Positions 18,499-26,223 of a stretch of DNA of 64,000 bases are shown here, piece after piece. The number at the start of each line of letters is the position of its first letter. Position 1 is the first letter of the stretch. The stretch is from JAVJUV01 sp040220415. Its GTDB lineage: Bacteria; Pseudomonadota; Alphaproteobacteria; Rhodobacterales; Rhodobacteraceae. The position numbers were made by a program, and so were the translations under genes. The notes under the pieces are model-generated. The model saw only the letters and a list, made by a program, of their open reading frames with translations. It was not told where the DNA came from and did not search any database. The DNA lies in the NCBI GenBank assembly GCA_040220415.1, contig JAVJUV010000091.1, positions 62,001-126,000 of the forward strand. The letters run 5' to 3'.

Positions 18499-18618
18499 TC
18501 CAGTCCTCCCTTTTTTAAGCGATTCAGACCTTTCGACGTCGGTCTGTCTTGTTAGTGGCCAAGTCGCCGGCCGCCTCCCCGCGGCACTGTTGCACTTCGC
18601 CTTTGCTCTTGTTAGGAA

Positions 18619-18634
18619 TTATACTATTATAATT
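18619..18634. promoter_or_regulatory. AT-rich palindromic operator ATTATA-N4-TATAAT (copy 1)
   Basis: A perfect inverted repeat, ATTATA CTAT TATAAT (arms extend to seven bases), inside an AT-rich island of an otherwise GC-rich region. It lies between the divergent dctP (minus) and E1-fusion (plus) genes. The same arms and spacer length recur at 25709-25724 before the dehydratase operon. It is probably the binding site for a regulator shared by both, with the GntR/HutC protein at 13849 the obvious candidate. Confidence 0.6.
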
Positions 18635-18739
18635 TTTTAAAGCTGACAAGCAATCCGTGCGCCACGAGACCGGCCGCCGGAACGCCAAGGCCGGACAAAG
18701 AGGATACCGGTACTGTTTGCCGGACAGGGAGGGAATGGC

Positions 18740-21142
18740 ATGTCGCCAACTGGGGTGCTGCGGTCGGGTCCGGAAGCGAAAGCGGCGGCCAATCTGCCGG
18801 ACCGAGACCTTCTGCTTGGACTGTTCGAGAAGATGGTGCTGTTGCGCAAGTTCGAACTTGCCGCGCAGATCGCTTGCCGGGGCGGCGAGACGCCGGGGTT
18901 TCTGCACCTTTATATCGGGGAAGAGGCGACGGCGGCCGGCATCTGCGCACATCTGCGGCCCGAGGACTGGGTGACGTCCACGCATCGGGGGCATGGGCAT
19001 GCGCTGGCCAAGGGCTCGGATCCCGGAGCCGTGATGGCGGAACTGTACGGTAAGGCCGGCGGCATCTGCGGCGGACGTGGCGGCACGATGCATCTTTACG
19101 ACAAAAGCGTCGGTCTGTTCGGCACCAATGGTATCGTCGGCGCGGGCATCGGCCATGCCGCTGGCGTTGGCATCGGAGCGCGGTTGTTGAAGAAGGACGC
19201 GCTGGGCGTTGCGTTCTTCGGCGACGGGGCCGTGAACCACGGCGCGTTCCACGAGGCGCTGAATTTCGCGGCCGTTCAGAAGGCGCCGGCGATCTTCGTC
19301 TGCGAGAACAACCTTTATGCCACTGCGACGGCGCTGTCTTCGACCACCCTCAATCCCGAAGTCGCCTCGAAGGCGGCCTCTTACGGGATGGCGGGCGTTG
19401 CGGTCGACGGCAACGATGTCTTTGCCGTCTGGCTGACGATGAAAGAGGCGGTCGAGCGGGCGCGGGCGGGCAACGGGCCGACACTGATCGAAGCGAAGAC
19501 ATACCGAACCGTGGGGCACCACGAGGGCGACCCGGTGCTGGGCACCTACCGCACCCAGGACGAACTGGATGCCTGGATACGGCGGGATCCGATCCAGACC
19601 TTCCGCGAGAAGCTGATCCGGGAATACGGCGTGGCGGACGAAGCGGCCCTTGCCGAGATCGAGGAGCGGATCGACGGCATCGTCTCGGATGCGGTCGCCT
19701 TCGCGCGGGCTGCGCCGGAACCGGATCCGGCCGACGTGACGCGCCACGTCTATGCAGAGCCCATCAACCCGCCTCAGGCGCTGCGCCCGAGGGCGGCGGC
19801 GAAGGTGCGCGAGCAGGGCTGGCTGGAAGCGGTGCGCGATGGCATCGCCGAGGAAATGCGCGCCAATCCGGGCATCCAGTATTTCGGCGAGGGAACGGGC
19901 GAGCGCGGCGGCACCTTCGCGCACACCAAGAACCTGTGGCAGGAGTTCGGGGCGCACCGGATGGTCGACACGCCGATCTCGGAGCAGGGATTCACCGCCG
20001 CCGCAATCGGCGCCTCGGCCATCGGAGCGCGAACGGTCGCCGACCTGATGTTCGCTGACTTCTGTTTCGAGACGGCGGGGCAGATTTTTCTTCAGGCCGC
20101 CAAGCTCAGATACATGTCGAACGGGGCGATGAACGCGCCGGTCGTGGTGCGTGTCGGCGCAGGCGCGCTGCGCAGCGCGGGACCGCACCATTCCGGGCTG
20201 TACCATCCGATGTTCGCGCATCTTCCCGGCCTGATCGTCTGCCTGCCCTCGACGCCAGCGGATGCCAAGGGCCTGATGAAGACAGCGCTCAGGGCCTTCG
20301 ATCCCGTCATCATGCTGGAGCCGAAGGCGCTTTTCGCCTCGAAGGGACAGGTTCCCGAAGGCGAGCATTATGTGCCGTTCGGCGTCGCCCGCACGGTGAG
20401 GAAGGGGCGCGACATCACGATCGTCGCCGCGGGCCAGCTTGTGGCACAGGCCGAGGCCGCGGCCGAGGCGCTGTCCGCCGAGGGGATCGAAGCCGAGATC
20501 ATCGATCCGCGCACGATCATGCCGTTCGACATCGATGCCGTTGTCGAAAGTGTGCGGCGCACCCACCGGCTGCTGGTCGTGGACGAAGCCTGGGCCATGT
20601 GCGGGCTGGGCGGCGAGATCGCGCAGTCGATCAACGAACTGGCCTTCGACGAGCTTGACGCGCCTCCGGGCCGGCTGCACACCTCGCCCGTTTCGCACCC
20701 GTTTGCGCCGGTCCTGGAGCAGGCGATCCTGGTCAATGCGGGGCGGATCGCGCAGGCCGCGCGGGACGTGATCGCCGGTCGGCCACCGATACCCGACCAC
20801 TGGCGGGGACAGGGACGATCGGCGCCGGCGGCAGTCGTTCCGGTGGCGCCTCTTGAACCGATGCCAAGGCCCGCCCCCGTTCTGGCAGCGAACGACGGGC
20901 CGGGCGACGACGAGCCGATCAAGATGCCGTTCGGCGATCTGACGGTCAGCGAGGGCACGCTGGTCGGTTGGCTTCGCGCCGTCGGCGACGTTGTGCAAGA
21001 GGGAGACGTCGTGGCCGAGATCGAAACCGACAAGGCCGTCGTCGAGATCGAGGCGCCGGTGGCCGGTGTGCTGTCGCGCATCGACGTGGAGATCGGCGCC
21101 GTCGTTCCGATGGGCGGCCGCATCGGCGGCATCAAGCCTTGA
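18740..21142 (+). CDS. Fused 2-oxoacid dehydrogenase E1alpha-E1beta-lipoyl protein
   Basis: An 800-residue three-part protein. Residues about 1-340 are an E1alpha subunit with the thiamine-diphosphate motif GDGAVNHGAF (from 161) and CENN; about 345-680 are E1beta (VDTPISEQGFTAAAIG, LMFADF, SAGPHHSG, MLEPKALF); after a proline/alanine linker, about 720-800 form a lipoyl domain with lipoyl-lysine 765 in EIETDKAVVEIE. E1 decarboxylates a 2-oxoacid and acylates the lipoyl arm. In usual complexes the lipoyl domain belongs to E2; here it is attached to E1. It overlaps the next gene by TTGA. The operator at 18619 lies upstream. The substrate is not known; similarity is closest in style to pyruvate/acetoin/branched-chain E1. 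Confidence 0.9.
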   Translation: MSPTGVLRSGPEAKAAANLPDRDLLLGLFEKMVLLRKFELAAQIACRGGETPGFLHLYIGEEATAAGICAHLRPEDWVTSTHRGHGHALAKGSDPGAVMAELYGKAGGICGGRGGTMHLYDKSVGLFGTNGIVGAGIGHAAGVGIGARLLKKDALGVAFFGDGAVNHGAFHEALNFAAVQKAPAIFVCENNLYATATALSSTTLNPEVASKAASYGMAGVAVDGNDVFAVWLTMKEAVERARAGNGPTLIEAKTYRTVGHHEGDPVLGTYRTQDELDAWIRRDPIQTFREKLIREYGVADEAALAEIEERIDGIVSDAVAFARAAPEPDPADVTRHVYAEPINPPQALRPRAAAKVREQGWLEAVRDGIAEEMRANPGIQYFGEGTGERGGTFAHTKNLWQEFGAHRMVDTPISEQGFTAAAIGASAIGARTVADLMFADFCFETAGQIFLQAAKLRYMSNGAMNAPVVVRVGAGALRSAGPHHSGLYHPMFAHLPGLIVCLPSTPADAKGLMKTALRAFDPVIMLEPKALFASKGQVPEGEHYVPFGVARTVRKGRDITIVAAGQLVAQAEAAAEALSAEGIEAEIIDPRTIMPFDIDAVVESVRRTHRLLVVDEAWAMCGLGGEIAQSINELAFDELDAPPGRLHTSPVSHPFAPVLEQAILVNAGRIAQAARDVIAGRPPIPDHWRGQGRSAPAAVVPVAPLEPMPRPAPVLAANDGPGDDEPIKMPFGDLTVSEGTLVGWLRAVGDVVQEGDVVAEIETDKAVVEIEAPVAGVLSRIDVEIGAVVPMGGRIGGIKP

Positions 21143-21834
21143 GCGCCGCCGCAGATTTGACGGCGCCCAACCTTGTCCGGCGCGAGCCGGCCTCGCCCTA
21201 TGCCCGGCGTCTGGCGCGCGAGCGCGGACTTCCGATTTCGGCGTTTGCGGGCACCGGGCCGGGCGGGCGGATTGTCGCCGCGGATGTCCTGGCCTTCACG
21301 CCGGCGGCGGCGCGAGAGGAAAGCGCGGCGCGGAGCGTCCCGCCAGTCGTCGAGATGATCGGGGCCACGATAGACCTTGCGCCGCTGAACGAACTTGCCG
21401 CCGCGTTTTCTGCCGCGGGCCGTGTCATGGAACGGCAGGACGTCTTGTTGCGGGCCGCGGCCCTTGCACTGGCGGCGCACCCGGACGCGCCGCAGGGCTG
21501 CATTTCGCTGGAGCGGACCGAAGGAGAGCTGATCTTTGAAGAAGCGGCGAAGCTGTCGGTTCCGGCGATCCGAGGGATCCGCGAAGGCGGCGTGACCGGC
21601 GCTGCGAACGGCAGGGCCGCCCTGTCACTTCGGGTTCACCTGCGACCCGGGATTCGCAGCGTCTTCACGCCGCTGAAGCCGGGCGTCGCGATGCGCCTTG
21701 CCGTGTCCTTCGGTGACGCGAGCGCCGAATGCCTGCTGGCCTTCGACACCGCGACCGTTCCCGGGGATCTCGCCGAGGCGATACTGGCGGAACTTCGCGA
21801 CGGGCTGGAAGCACCGCTGGCGCTTTTCGTCTAG
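21139..21834 (+). CDS. Truncated E2-like protein: peripheral-subunit-binding domain plus degenerate acyltransferase core
   Basis: A 231-residue protein starting at a TTG that overlaps the upstream stop (TTGA, 21139-21142). Residues about 15-50 form an E3-binding domain (SPYARRLARERGLPISAFAG, GPGGRIVAADV). The remainder follows the order of the E2 catalytic domain but is shortened, and where active enzymes have DHRVxDG near the end it reads FDTATVPGD, so the catalytic His and Asp are replaced. It has no lipoyl domain; that is on the upstream E1 fusion. Probable role: scaffold binding E3 and E1, without normal CoA acyltransfer. The stop shares a CTAG with the convergent transketolase gene. Confidence 0.75.
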   Translation: MSAAADLTAPNLVRREPASPYARRLARERGLPISAFAGTGPGGRIVAADVLAFTPAAAREESAARSVPPVVEMIGATIDLAPLNELAAAFSAAGRVMERQDVLLRAAALALAAHPDAPQGCISLERTEGELIFEEAAKLSVPAIRGIREGGVTGAANGRAALSLRVHLRPGIRSVFTPLKPGVAMRLAVSFGDASAECLLAFDTATVPGDLAEAILAELRDGLEAPLALFV

Positions 21835-22832
21835 GACCCAGCGCGTCTGTCGGACTGTTCGAGAACCTTGCATGCCGCAGAGGCTATGCCCTCGGCCGTC
21901 ATGCCGGCGCGCTTGAACAGTGTTGGCACCGCTGCCAGCTCGACGAATGCATCGCGGAGTCCCACGCGGCGCAAAGGCCGCAGCAGGCCCGCGTCGTGAA
22001 GGGCCTCGGCCACCTGGCTTGCCAGCCCGCCCATTGTCACGTGGTTCTCGGCCGTTACGACAGCGGTGGCCTTCTCGCAGAAGTCGGCGACCGCTTCGGC
22101 GTCGAAGGGTTTGACTGTGGGAACGTGCAGAACGCCCGCTTCCAGGCCGGATGTTTGAAGGATTTCGGCCGCATCCAGCGCGTGCCCGGTCATCAGCCCC
22201 GTCGATACGATGGCAACGTCCGTTCCGTGGCGGAGCGCCGCCGCCTTGCCGATCTGGAACCGGTAGCCGTCCGGGTCGAGGACCTGCGGCACCTGCCCGC
22301 GCAGAAGCCGCATGTAGACCGGTCCGTCATGCTCGGCCGCGGCACGGGTGGCCTGCATGATCTCGGTGGCATCGCACGGGTCGATGACGACAAGCCCCGG
22401 AATCATCCGCATCAGGGCGAGGTCTTCGATGGCCTGGTGCGTTCCGCCGTAGCCCGTCGTGAGGCCGGGCAGTCCGGCCAGGATCTTCACGTTGGCGCGG
22501 GAGTGCGCACATGCGATGGCGATGAAGTCGTAGGCGCGACGCGAGGCGAAGACGCCGTAGGTCGTGGCGAAGGGCGTAAGGCCGGTCTTGGCCAATCCGG
22601 CGGCGACGGCGATCAGGTTCTGCTCGGCCATCCCGACGTTGAAGAAGCGATCCGGGAAGCGGTCGCGGAATGGGTGGATGTCGGTGTATTTGCCGAGATC
22701 GGCGGTCAGGCCGACGATATCGGGCCGCTCGGCGCCAAGGGCGGCCAGCGCCTGACCAAAAGGCGCGTCGGTTGTCGGGCGAAGAGCGACTTCGTCCTGG
22801 CCCATGACCTTGCCGTAGACAGGCGCGCTCAT
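21831..22832 (-). CDS. Transketolase, C-terminal subunit
   Basis: A 333-residue protein corresponding to the pyrimidine-binding and C-terminal domains of transketolase: GLTADLGKYTDIHPF, FFNVGMAEQNLIAVAAGLA with the catalytic Glu, FATTYGVFASRRAYDFI and GGTHQAIEDLALMR. The ATG at 22832 is chosen because it overlaps the N-terminal subunit stop (ATGA); a longer frame runs antisense-like into that gene. It forms a heteromeric ThDP enzyme with the upstream subunit, transferring two-carbon ketol units. Split transketolases outside central metabolism often serve unusual sugars; the substrate here is unknown. Confidence 0.9.
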   Translation of the reverse strand: MSAPVYGKVMGQDEVALRPTTDAPFGQALAALGAERPDIVGLTADLGKYTDIHPFRDRFPDRFFNVGMAEQNLIAVAAGLAKTGLTPFATTYGVFASRRAYDFIAIACAHSRANVKILAGLPGLTTGYGGTHQAIEDLALMRMIPGLVVIDPCDATEIMQATRAAAEHDGPVYMRLLRGQVPQVLDPDGYRFQIGKAAALRHGTDVAIVSTGLMTGHALDAAEILQTSGLEAGVLHVPTVKPFDAEAVADFCEKATAVVTAENHVTMGGLASQVAEALHDAGLLRPLRRVGLRDAFVELAAVPTLFKRAGMTAEGIASAACKVLEQSDRRAGS

Positions 22833-23668
22833 GGCCGGGCCTCGAGTTCCGCGATCAGGTCGTCCCACTCGTCGGGCTCGACCCTCAGGAAATGGGATTT
22901 TTCGCGGTTTTCCAGTGTGGGCACTCCCTTGCCCGGCCGCGTCCGCAGCACGATCGCCACGGGTTTCTCGGCCTGCCGCGCTTCCGTCAGCGTCTGGGTT
23001 ATCGCGCTGAGGTCGTTTCCGTCGATTTCGGTTGTCTGCCAGCCGAACGCGCGCCATTTCGCGGCGACCGGCTCGATGTCCAGCACGATGGCGCCGTCAG
23101 CCTGTATGCCGTTGCAGTCGATCAGCGCGACGATGTTCGCCAGACCGAAGCCGGGCGCCGACATCGCCGCTTCCCAGGTCGACCCTTCCTGCAACTCTCC
23201 ATCCGACAACTCGCAGAAAACCCGGGCGGGCGATCCCTGCAGCCGCAGGCCCAACGCCATGCCGACCGCCTGGCCAAGGCCCTGCCCCAGCGACCCGCCG
23301 ATGATTTCCACGCCCGGCGTGGTGTCCAGCGTCGACATCTGCAACCGGCTGTCGTCGGCCCCGTAGGTGCCGAGTTCATCAAGGGGAAAAACCCCCGCTT
23401 CGGCCAGCACGGCCCAGAGCGCGATCGAGTAGTGACCTGTCGATAGAAGGAACCTGTCGCGGTCGGGGTCGGCGAGGTTCGACGGATCCCATCGCATCTC
23501 GTGGAAATAGAGGGCCGCCATCAGGTCGGCGATGCCGAGGCCCTGACCGACATAGCCCTGCCCCGGCCCGCGGGCCATGATCAGCATGTGCCGCCGAAGC
23601 CGCCTTGCGCGGGCCTTCAGCGCCGCGATATCGGCCTGGCCCGGCGGATGGTTCGCAAGCGGTGACAT
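22829..23668 (-). CDS. Transketolase, N-terminal subunit
   Basis: A 279-residue ThDP-binding subunit: GYVGQGLGIADLMAALYF, LSTGHYSIALWAVLAE, GSLGQGLGQAVGMALG, and the cofactor motif ELSDGELQEGSTWEAAM (GDG is SDG here) ending near DCNGIQADG. The start at 23668 sits in a TGATG junction with the preceding SDR stop, so translation is coupled. The two subunits and the upstream SDR and dehydratase form one operon facing the E1/E2 genes. Confidence 0.9.
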   Translation of the reverse strand: MSPLANHPPGQADIAALKARARRLRRHMLIMARGPGQGYVGQGLGIADLMAALYFHEMRWDPSNLADPDRDRFLLSTGHYSIALWAVLAEAGVFPLDELGTYGADDSRLQMSTLDTTPGVEIIGGSLGQGLGQAVGMALGLRLQGSPARVFCELSDGELQEGSTWEAAMSAPGFGLANIVALIDCNGIQADGAIVLDIEPVAAKWRAFGWQTTEIDGNDLSAITQTLTEARQAEKPVAIVLRTRPGKGVPTLENREKSHFLRVEPDEWDDLIAELEARP

Positions 23669-24435
23669 CAGTCCTTGTCCATCCCGCCGCTCATGTTCAG
23701 CCGCTCGGCGGTCATGTAGTCGGGTGCATCCAGCGCCAGCCAGACGACGCTTTCGGCGATTTCGCGGACTTCGGCGCGGCGGCCCAGCGGGATACGCGCG
23801 GTCCGCTCGGCCAGGAATTGCTGCATGTCGGTCCGGCCCTCGATGCGGGCGATGTCGGCCTCGGTCGATCTTTGCATTTCGGTGTCCATCATTCCGGGGG
23901 CGATCGAGTTCACCTGCACGCCGTAGGGTGCCAGAGCCACTGCGGCGCTGCGGGTGATGGCGTCGACGGCTGCCTTGCTTGCGGCGTAGGCGGTGTAATG
24001 CGGAAGCGCCATCCGGGACGCGGGCGAGGTGACGTTGACGATGCGGCCGCGTCCGGCGTCGCGCATGAAGCGACCGGCGGCGGCGGTCAGCATGGCCAGC
24101 GCGACGGTGTTGATGTCCAGCGTCCGCTGCCAGGTGCTGCGGCGCATCTCGAGGAAGGGTTCTATGGCGCCGTAGCCCGCGTTGTTCACCAGGGCGTCGA
24201 TCCGGCCCCAGCGGTCGACAACGGCGGCCACCGTGGCTTCGGGCGCCCCGTCGGACGTCAGGTCGCCCGCCAGAAGCAGCGCGCTGTCCTGGGCATCTCC
24301 CATCGTCTCGCGCAGCGCCGCCAAGCTGAGGTCGGCCGCTGCCACGCGCACACCCCGCGCCAGGCAAAGGCGCGCGATTTCGCGCCCCATGCCACCGCCG
24401 GCCCCGGTGACGAGAATGGTGCGTTCATCGCTCAT
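23668..24435 (-). CDS. SDR family oxidoreductase
   Basis: A 255-residue classical short-chain dehydrogenase: TGAGGGMG cofactor loop, NNAGYG, catalytic Ser in VTSPASR and YAASK, then the C-terminal RLNMSGGMDKD. Its start overlaps the dehydratase stop by four bases. In sugar-acid pathways an SDR of this kind oxidises the 2-keto-3-deoxy acid made by an enolase-superfamily dehydratase; that role is inferred from the order of genes. Confidence 0.87.
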   Translation of the reverse strand: MSDERTILVTGAGGGMGREIARLCLARGVRVAAADLSLAALRETMGDAQDSALLLAGDLTSDGAPEATVAAVVDRWGRIDALVNNAGYGAIEPFLEMRRSTWQRTLDINTVALAMLTAAAGRFMRDAGRGRIVNVTSPASRMALPHYTAYAASKAAVDAITRSAAVALAPYGVQVNSIAPGMMDTEMQRSTEADIARIEGRTDMQQFLAERTARIPLGRRAEVREIAESVVWLALDAPDYMTAERLNMSGGMDKD

Positions 24436-25604
24436 GTTCCGTCTTTCCTGCGGTCTGCCCCGGTGAAGTCATCCACCCATGTCGCGTCCCAGAGCGAGGG
24501 GAACGCCAGCGGACGGTAGGGATGCGCGGCGATGGCGTCAGGGTCGAGCGTGATGCCGAGACCGGGGCCCTCGGGCAGACGGAAGGCACCGTTACTCAGA
24601 GGGTTCCAACCGCCCACGAAATCGTTGCGCCAGGGTACGTCGAATTCGGCGAAACTTTCGAGGATCGTCATGTTCCGGCAGGACCACGCCAGATGCAACG
24701 CGGCGGCCAGCGCCACCGGGCCGATAGAGCAATGCGGCGAAATGGCGATGTCCTGCGCCTCGGCCATCGCCGCGATCTTCTTCGTCATCGCGATGCCGCC
24801 GCAATGGGCGACGTCCATCTGCACGACGTCGGCCGCCCTGAGACTGATCAGACGCGCGAAGTCGGGCAGGCTGTACAGCCTCTCGCCCGAGGATATAGGA
24901 TGGTCGACCGCCTGCCTGACCTCGCGCAGCAGCTCGATCGCCGCGGGATCGACGGGTTCTTCGCACCAGCGAATGTTCAGCCCGTCCAGGCGACGGATGA
25001 AACGGATCGCGTCGCCGGCACAGAGACGGCCGTGGATCTCGATCATCAGCCCGACCCGCGGGCCAACGGCATCGGCCACGGCGCGGACGATTTCGACGGC
25101 GGCGTCTTCGTCGTCCTGCGACAGGCTTTTCCAGGCGGTCGCGAAGGGATCGAACTTCATGGCCGTGTAGCCCCTGGCCGCGACGTCGCGTGCGCGGAGG
25201 GCGAAGTCTTCGGGCGTGCGGCAGCCGCCGTACCAGCCGTTCGCATATGCCGGCATTCCCGGGCGGGCACGTCCCCCGATCAGGCGGTACACCGGCTGGC
25301 CGCAGGCCTTGCCGACCAGATCCCACATCGCGATTTCGACGGCCGAGATCGCGGTCATGACCGTCGATCCACCCTGATACTGGTCGCGGATCATGTCGCC
25401 GACCACCGCTTCGATGTCGAAAGCGTCCTTGCCGACCACGCGGGAGACGACCCATTCGTTGAGCAGAACCTCGACGGCACGCTCTTGCCATTCGAGCGTC
25501 GCCTCACCGATGCCGGTCGTGCCGCAATCGGTGATCAGGCGAACGAACAGGTAGTTGCGCTGACCGGCATTGCCCATCACGGTCTCGAGCCGGGCGATCC
25601 TCAT
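24432..25604 (-). CDS. Enolase-superfamily sugar-acid dehydratase (mandelate racemase/muconate lactonizing family)
   Basis: A 390-residue enzyme. It has the N-terminal capping domain (MRIARLETV) and the barrel with YTAMKFDPF, EIHGRL, WCEEPVDP, ISSGERLY and ISPHCSIGPV, that is metal ligands E/E/E and the His pair typical of galactonate/mannonate-type dehydratases; the first ligand is Glu in EIHGR where Asp is common. It would remove water from a sugar acid to give a 2-keto-3-deoxy acid. The start at 25604 overlaps the stop of a short leader frame (ATGA). A TTG at 25673 directly abutting GGGAGGA is a less likely alternative. Confidence 0.85.
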   Translation of the reverse strand: MRIARLETVMGNAGQRNYLFVRLITDCGTTGIGEATLEWQERAVEVLLNEWVVSRVVGKDAFDIEAVVGDMIRDQYQGGSTVMTAISAVEIAMWDLVGKACGQPVYRLIGGRARPGMPAYANGWYGGCRTPEDFALRARDVAARGYTAMKFDPFATAWKSLSQDDEDAAVEIVRAVADAVGPRVGLMIEIHGRLCAGDAIRFIRRLDGLNIRWCEEPVDPAAIELLREVRQAVDHPISSGERLYSLPDFARLISLRAADVVQMDVAHCGGIAMTKKIAAMAEAQDIAISPHCSIGPVALAAALHLAWSCRNMTILESFAEFDVPWRNDFVGGWNPLSNGAFRLPEGPGLGITLDPDAIAAHPYRPLAFPSLWDATWVDDFTGADRRKDGT

Positions 25605-25663
25605 GGCGCGGGCCGCAAGACGGCGGAGAGAGCGACCGGCCGCCGGGAAGTCGGCTTTATCAT
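25601..25663 (-). CDS. Twenty-codon leader peptide coupled to the dehydratase
   Basis: GGGAGGA at about 25674-25680 is followed ten bases later by an ATG at 25663. The frame encodes 20 residues beginning MIKPTSRRP and ends in TGA at 25601-25603, which overlaps the dehydratase ATG at 25604. The only good ribosome site therefore belongs to the leader, and the dehydratase has none of its own. Either translational coupling or a leader-peptide control is suggested. The alternative is that the dehydratase starts at TTG 25673 and the short frame is a coincidence. Confidence 0.4.
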   Translation of the reverse strand: MIKPTSRRPVALSAVLRPAP

Positions 25664-25708
25664 CCTTGTGCAATCCTCCCGGAGATCATGTCGCGCCAAG
25701 TATTAATT

Positions 25709-25724
25709 ATTATATTGTTATAAT
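25709..25724. promoter_or_regulatory. AT-rich palindromic operator ATTATA-N4-TATAAT (copy 2)
   Basis: A perfect inverted repeat, ATTATA TTGT TATAAT, with the same arms and spacer length as the site at 18619-18634. It lies about 45 bases upstream of the leader frame of the dehydratase-SDR-transketolase operon. The shared site ties this operon to the TRAP and E1/E2 genes. Confidence 0.6.
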
Positions 25725-26223
25725 CATTCACACAAGCTGTCTGCGCCGTGGAACCCGCAAGGATCGTCGAGGCAGGCTGCCGAGCGATGCACCGGACGCC
25801 CCCGGATGGCCGATGCCGTCGCTGGCTGAATGCCGCAGCGGCGCACTTTCGCGAGCCCCGGGGTGCGGCCCACGGCAGGGATGCGGATCCTGCATCGATG
25901 GATATTCGCGACCGGCAACGAACGGGCGTCGCGCCCGATCTCACGAGTTACCGCCCAGCAGACGGAAAGCCGTCCGGTCGATTGCCCTGATGTTTAACGT
26001 ATCGCAATGAAAACGTCGCAAAACCGGCACAACCCGGCGCGATGCGAGCGCACGTGTTGCCCTTGCTGACAAAACCCCTTATGCGGCACCGCAGCAAACC
26101 TGGACCCGGGCGCAATCCCGGGTGGCTCTTCCGGCCGCCGATCCGCCGGACAACGACAGACAACGGTGCACGTGCACGCTGGCCGCGCAGTTCGCGCGTC
26201 GGCCGGTATCGGAAGACCATTAC
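25725..26223. other. Non-coding stretch upstream of the SulP gene, about 500 bp
   Basis: Short open frames exist on both strands but none shows a family signal or a convincing start. The promoter of the SulP-USP pair is expected near the right end. Nothing else was recognised. Confidence 0.4.

Noticed and set aside
18524..20998. 824-residue minus-strand open frame
   Set aside because: It is antisense to the E1 fusion and crosses its promoter; Arg-rich low-complexity translation without a family signature.
25664..25673. TTG at 25673 as the dehydratase start
   Set aside because: The Shine-Dalgarno sequence abuts it without spacing and the added residues precede the normal family N-terminus; kept only as an alternative.
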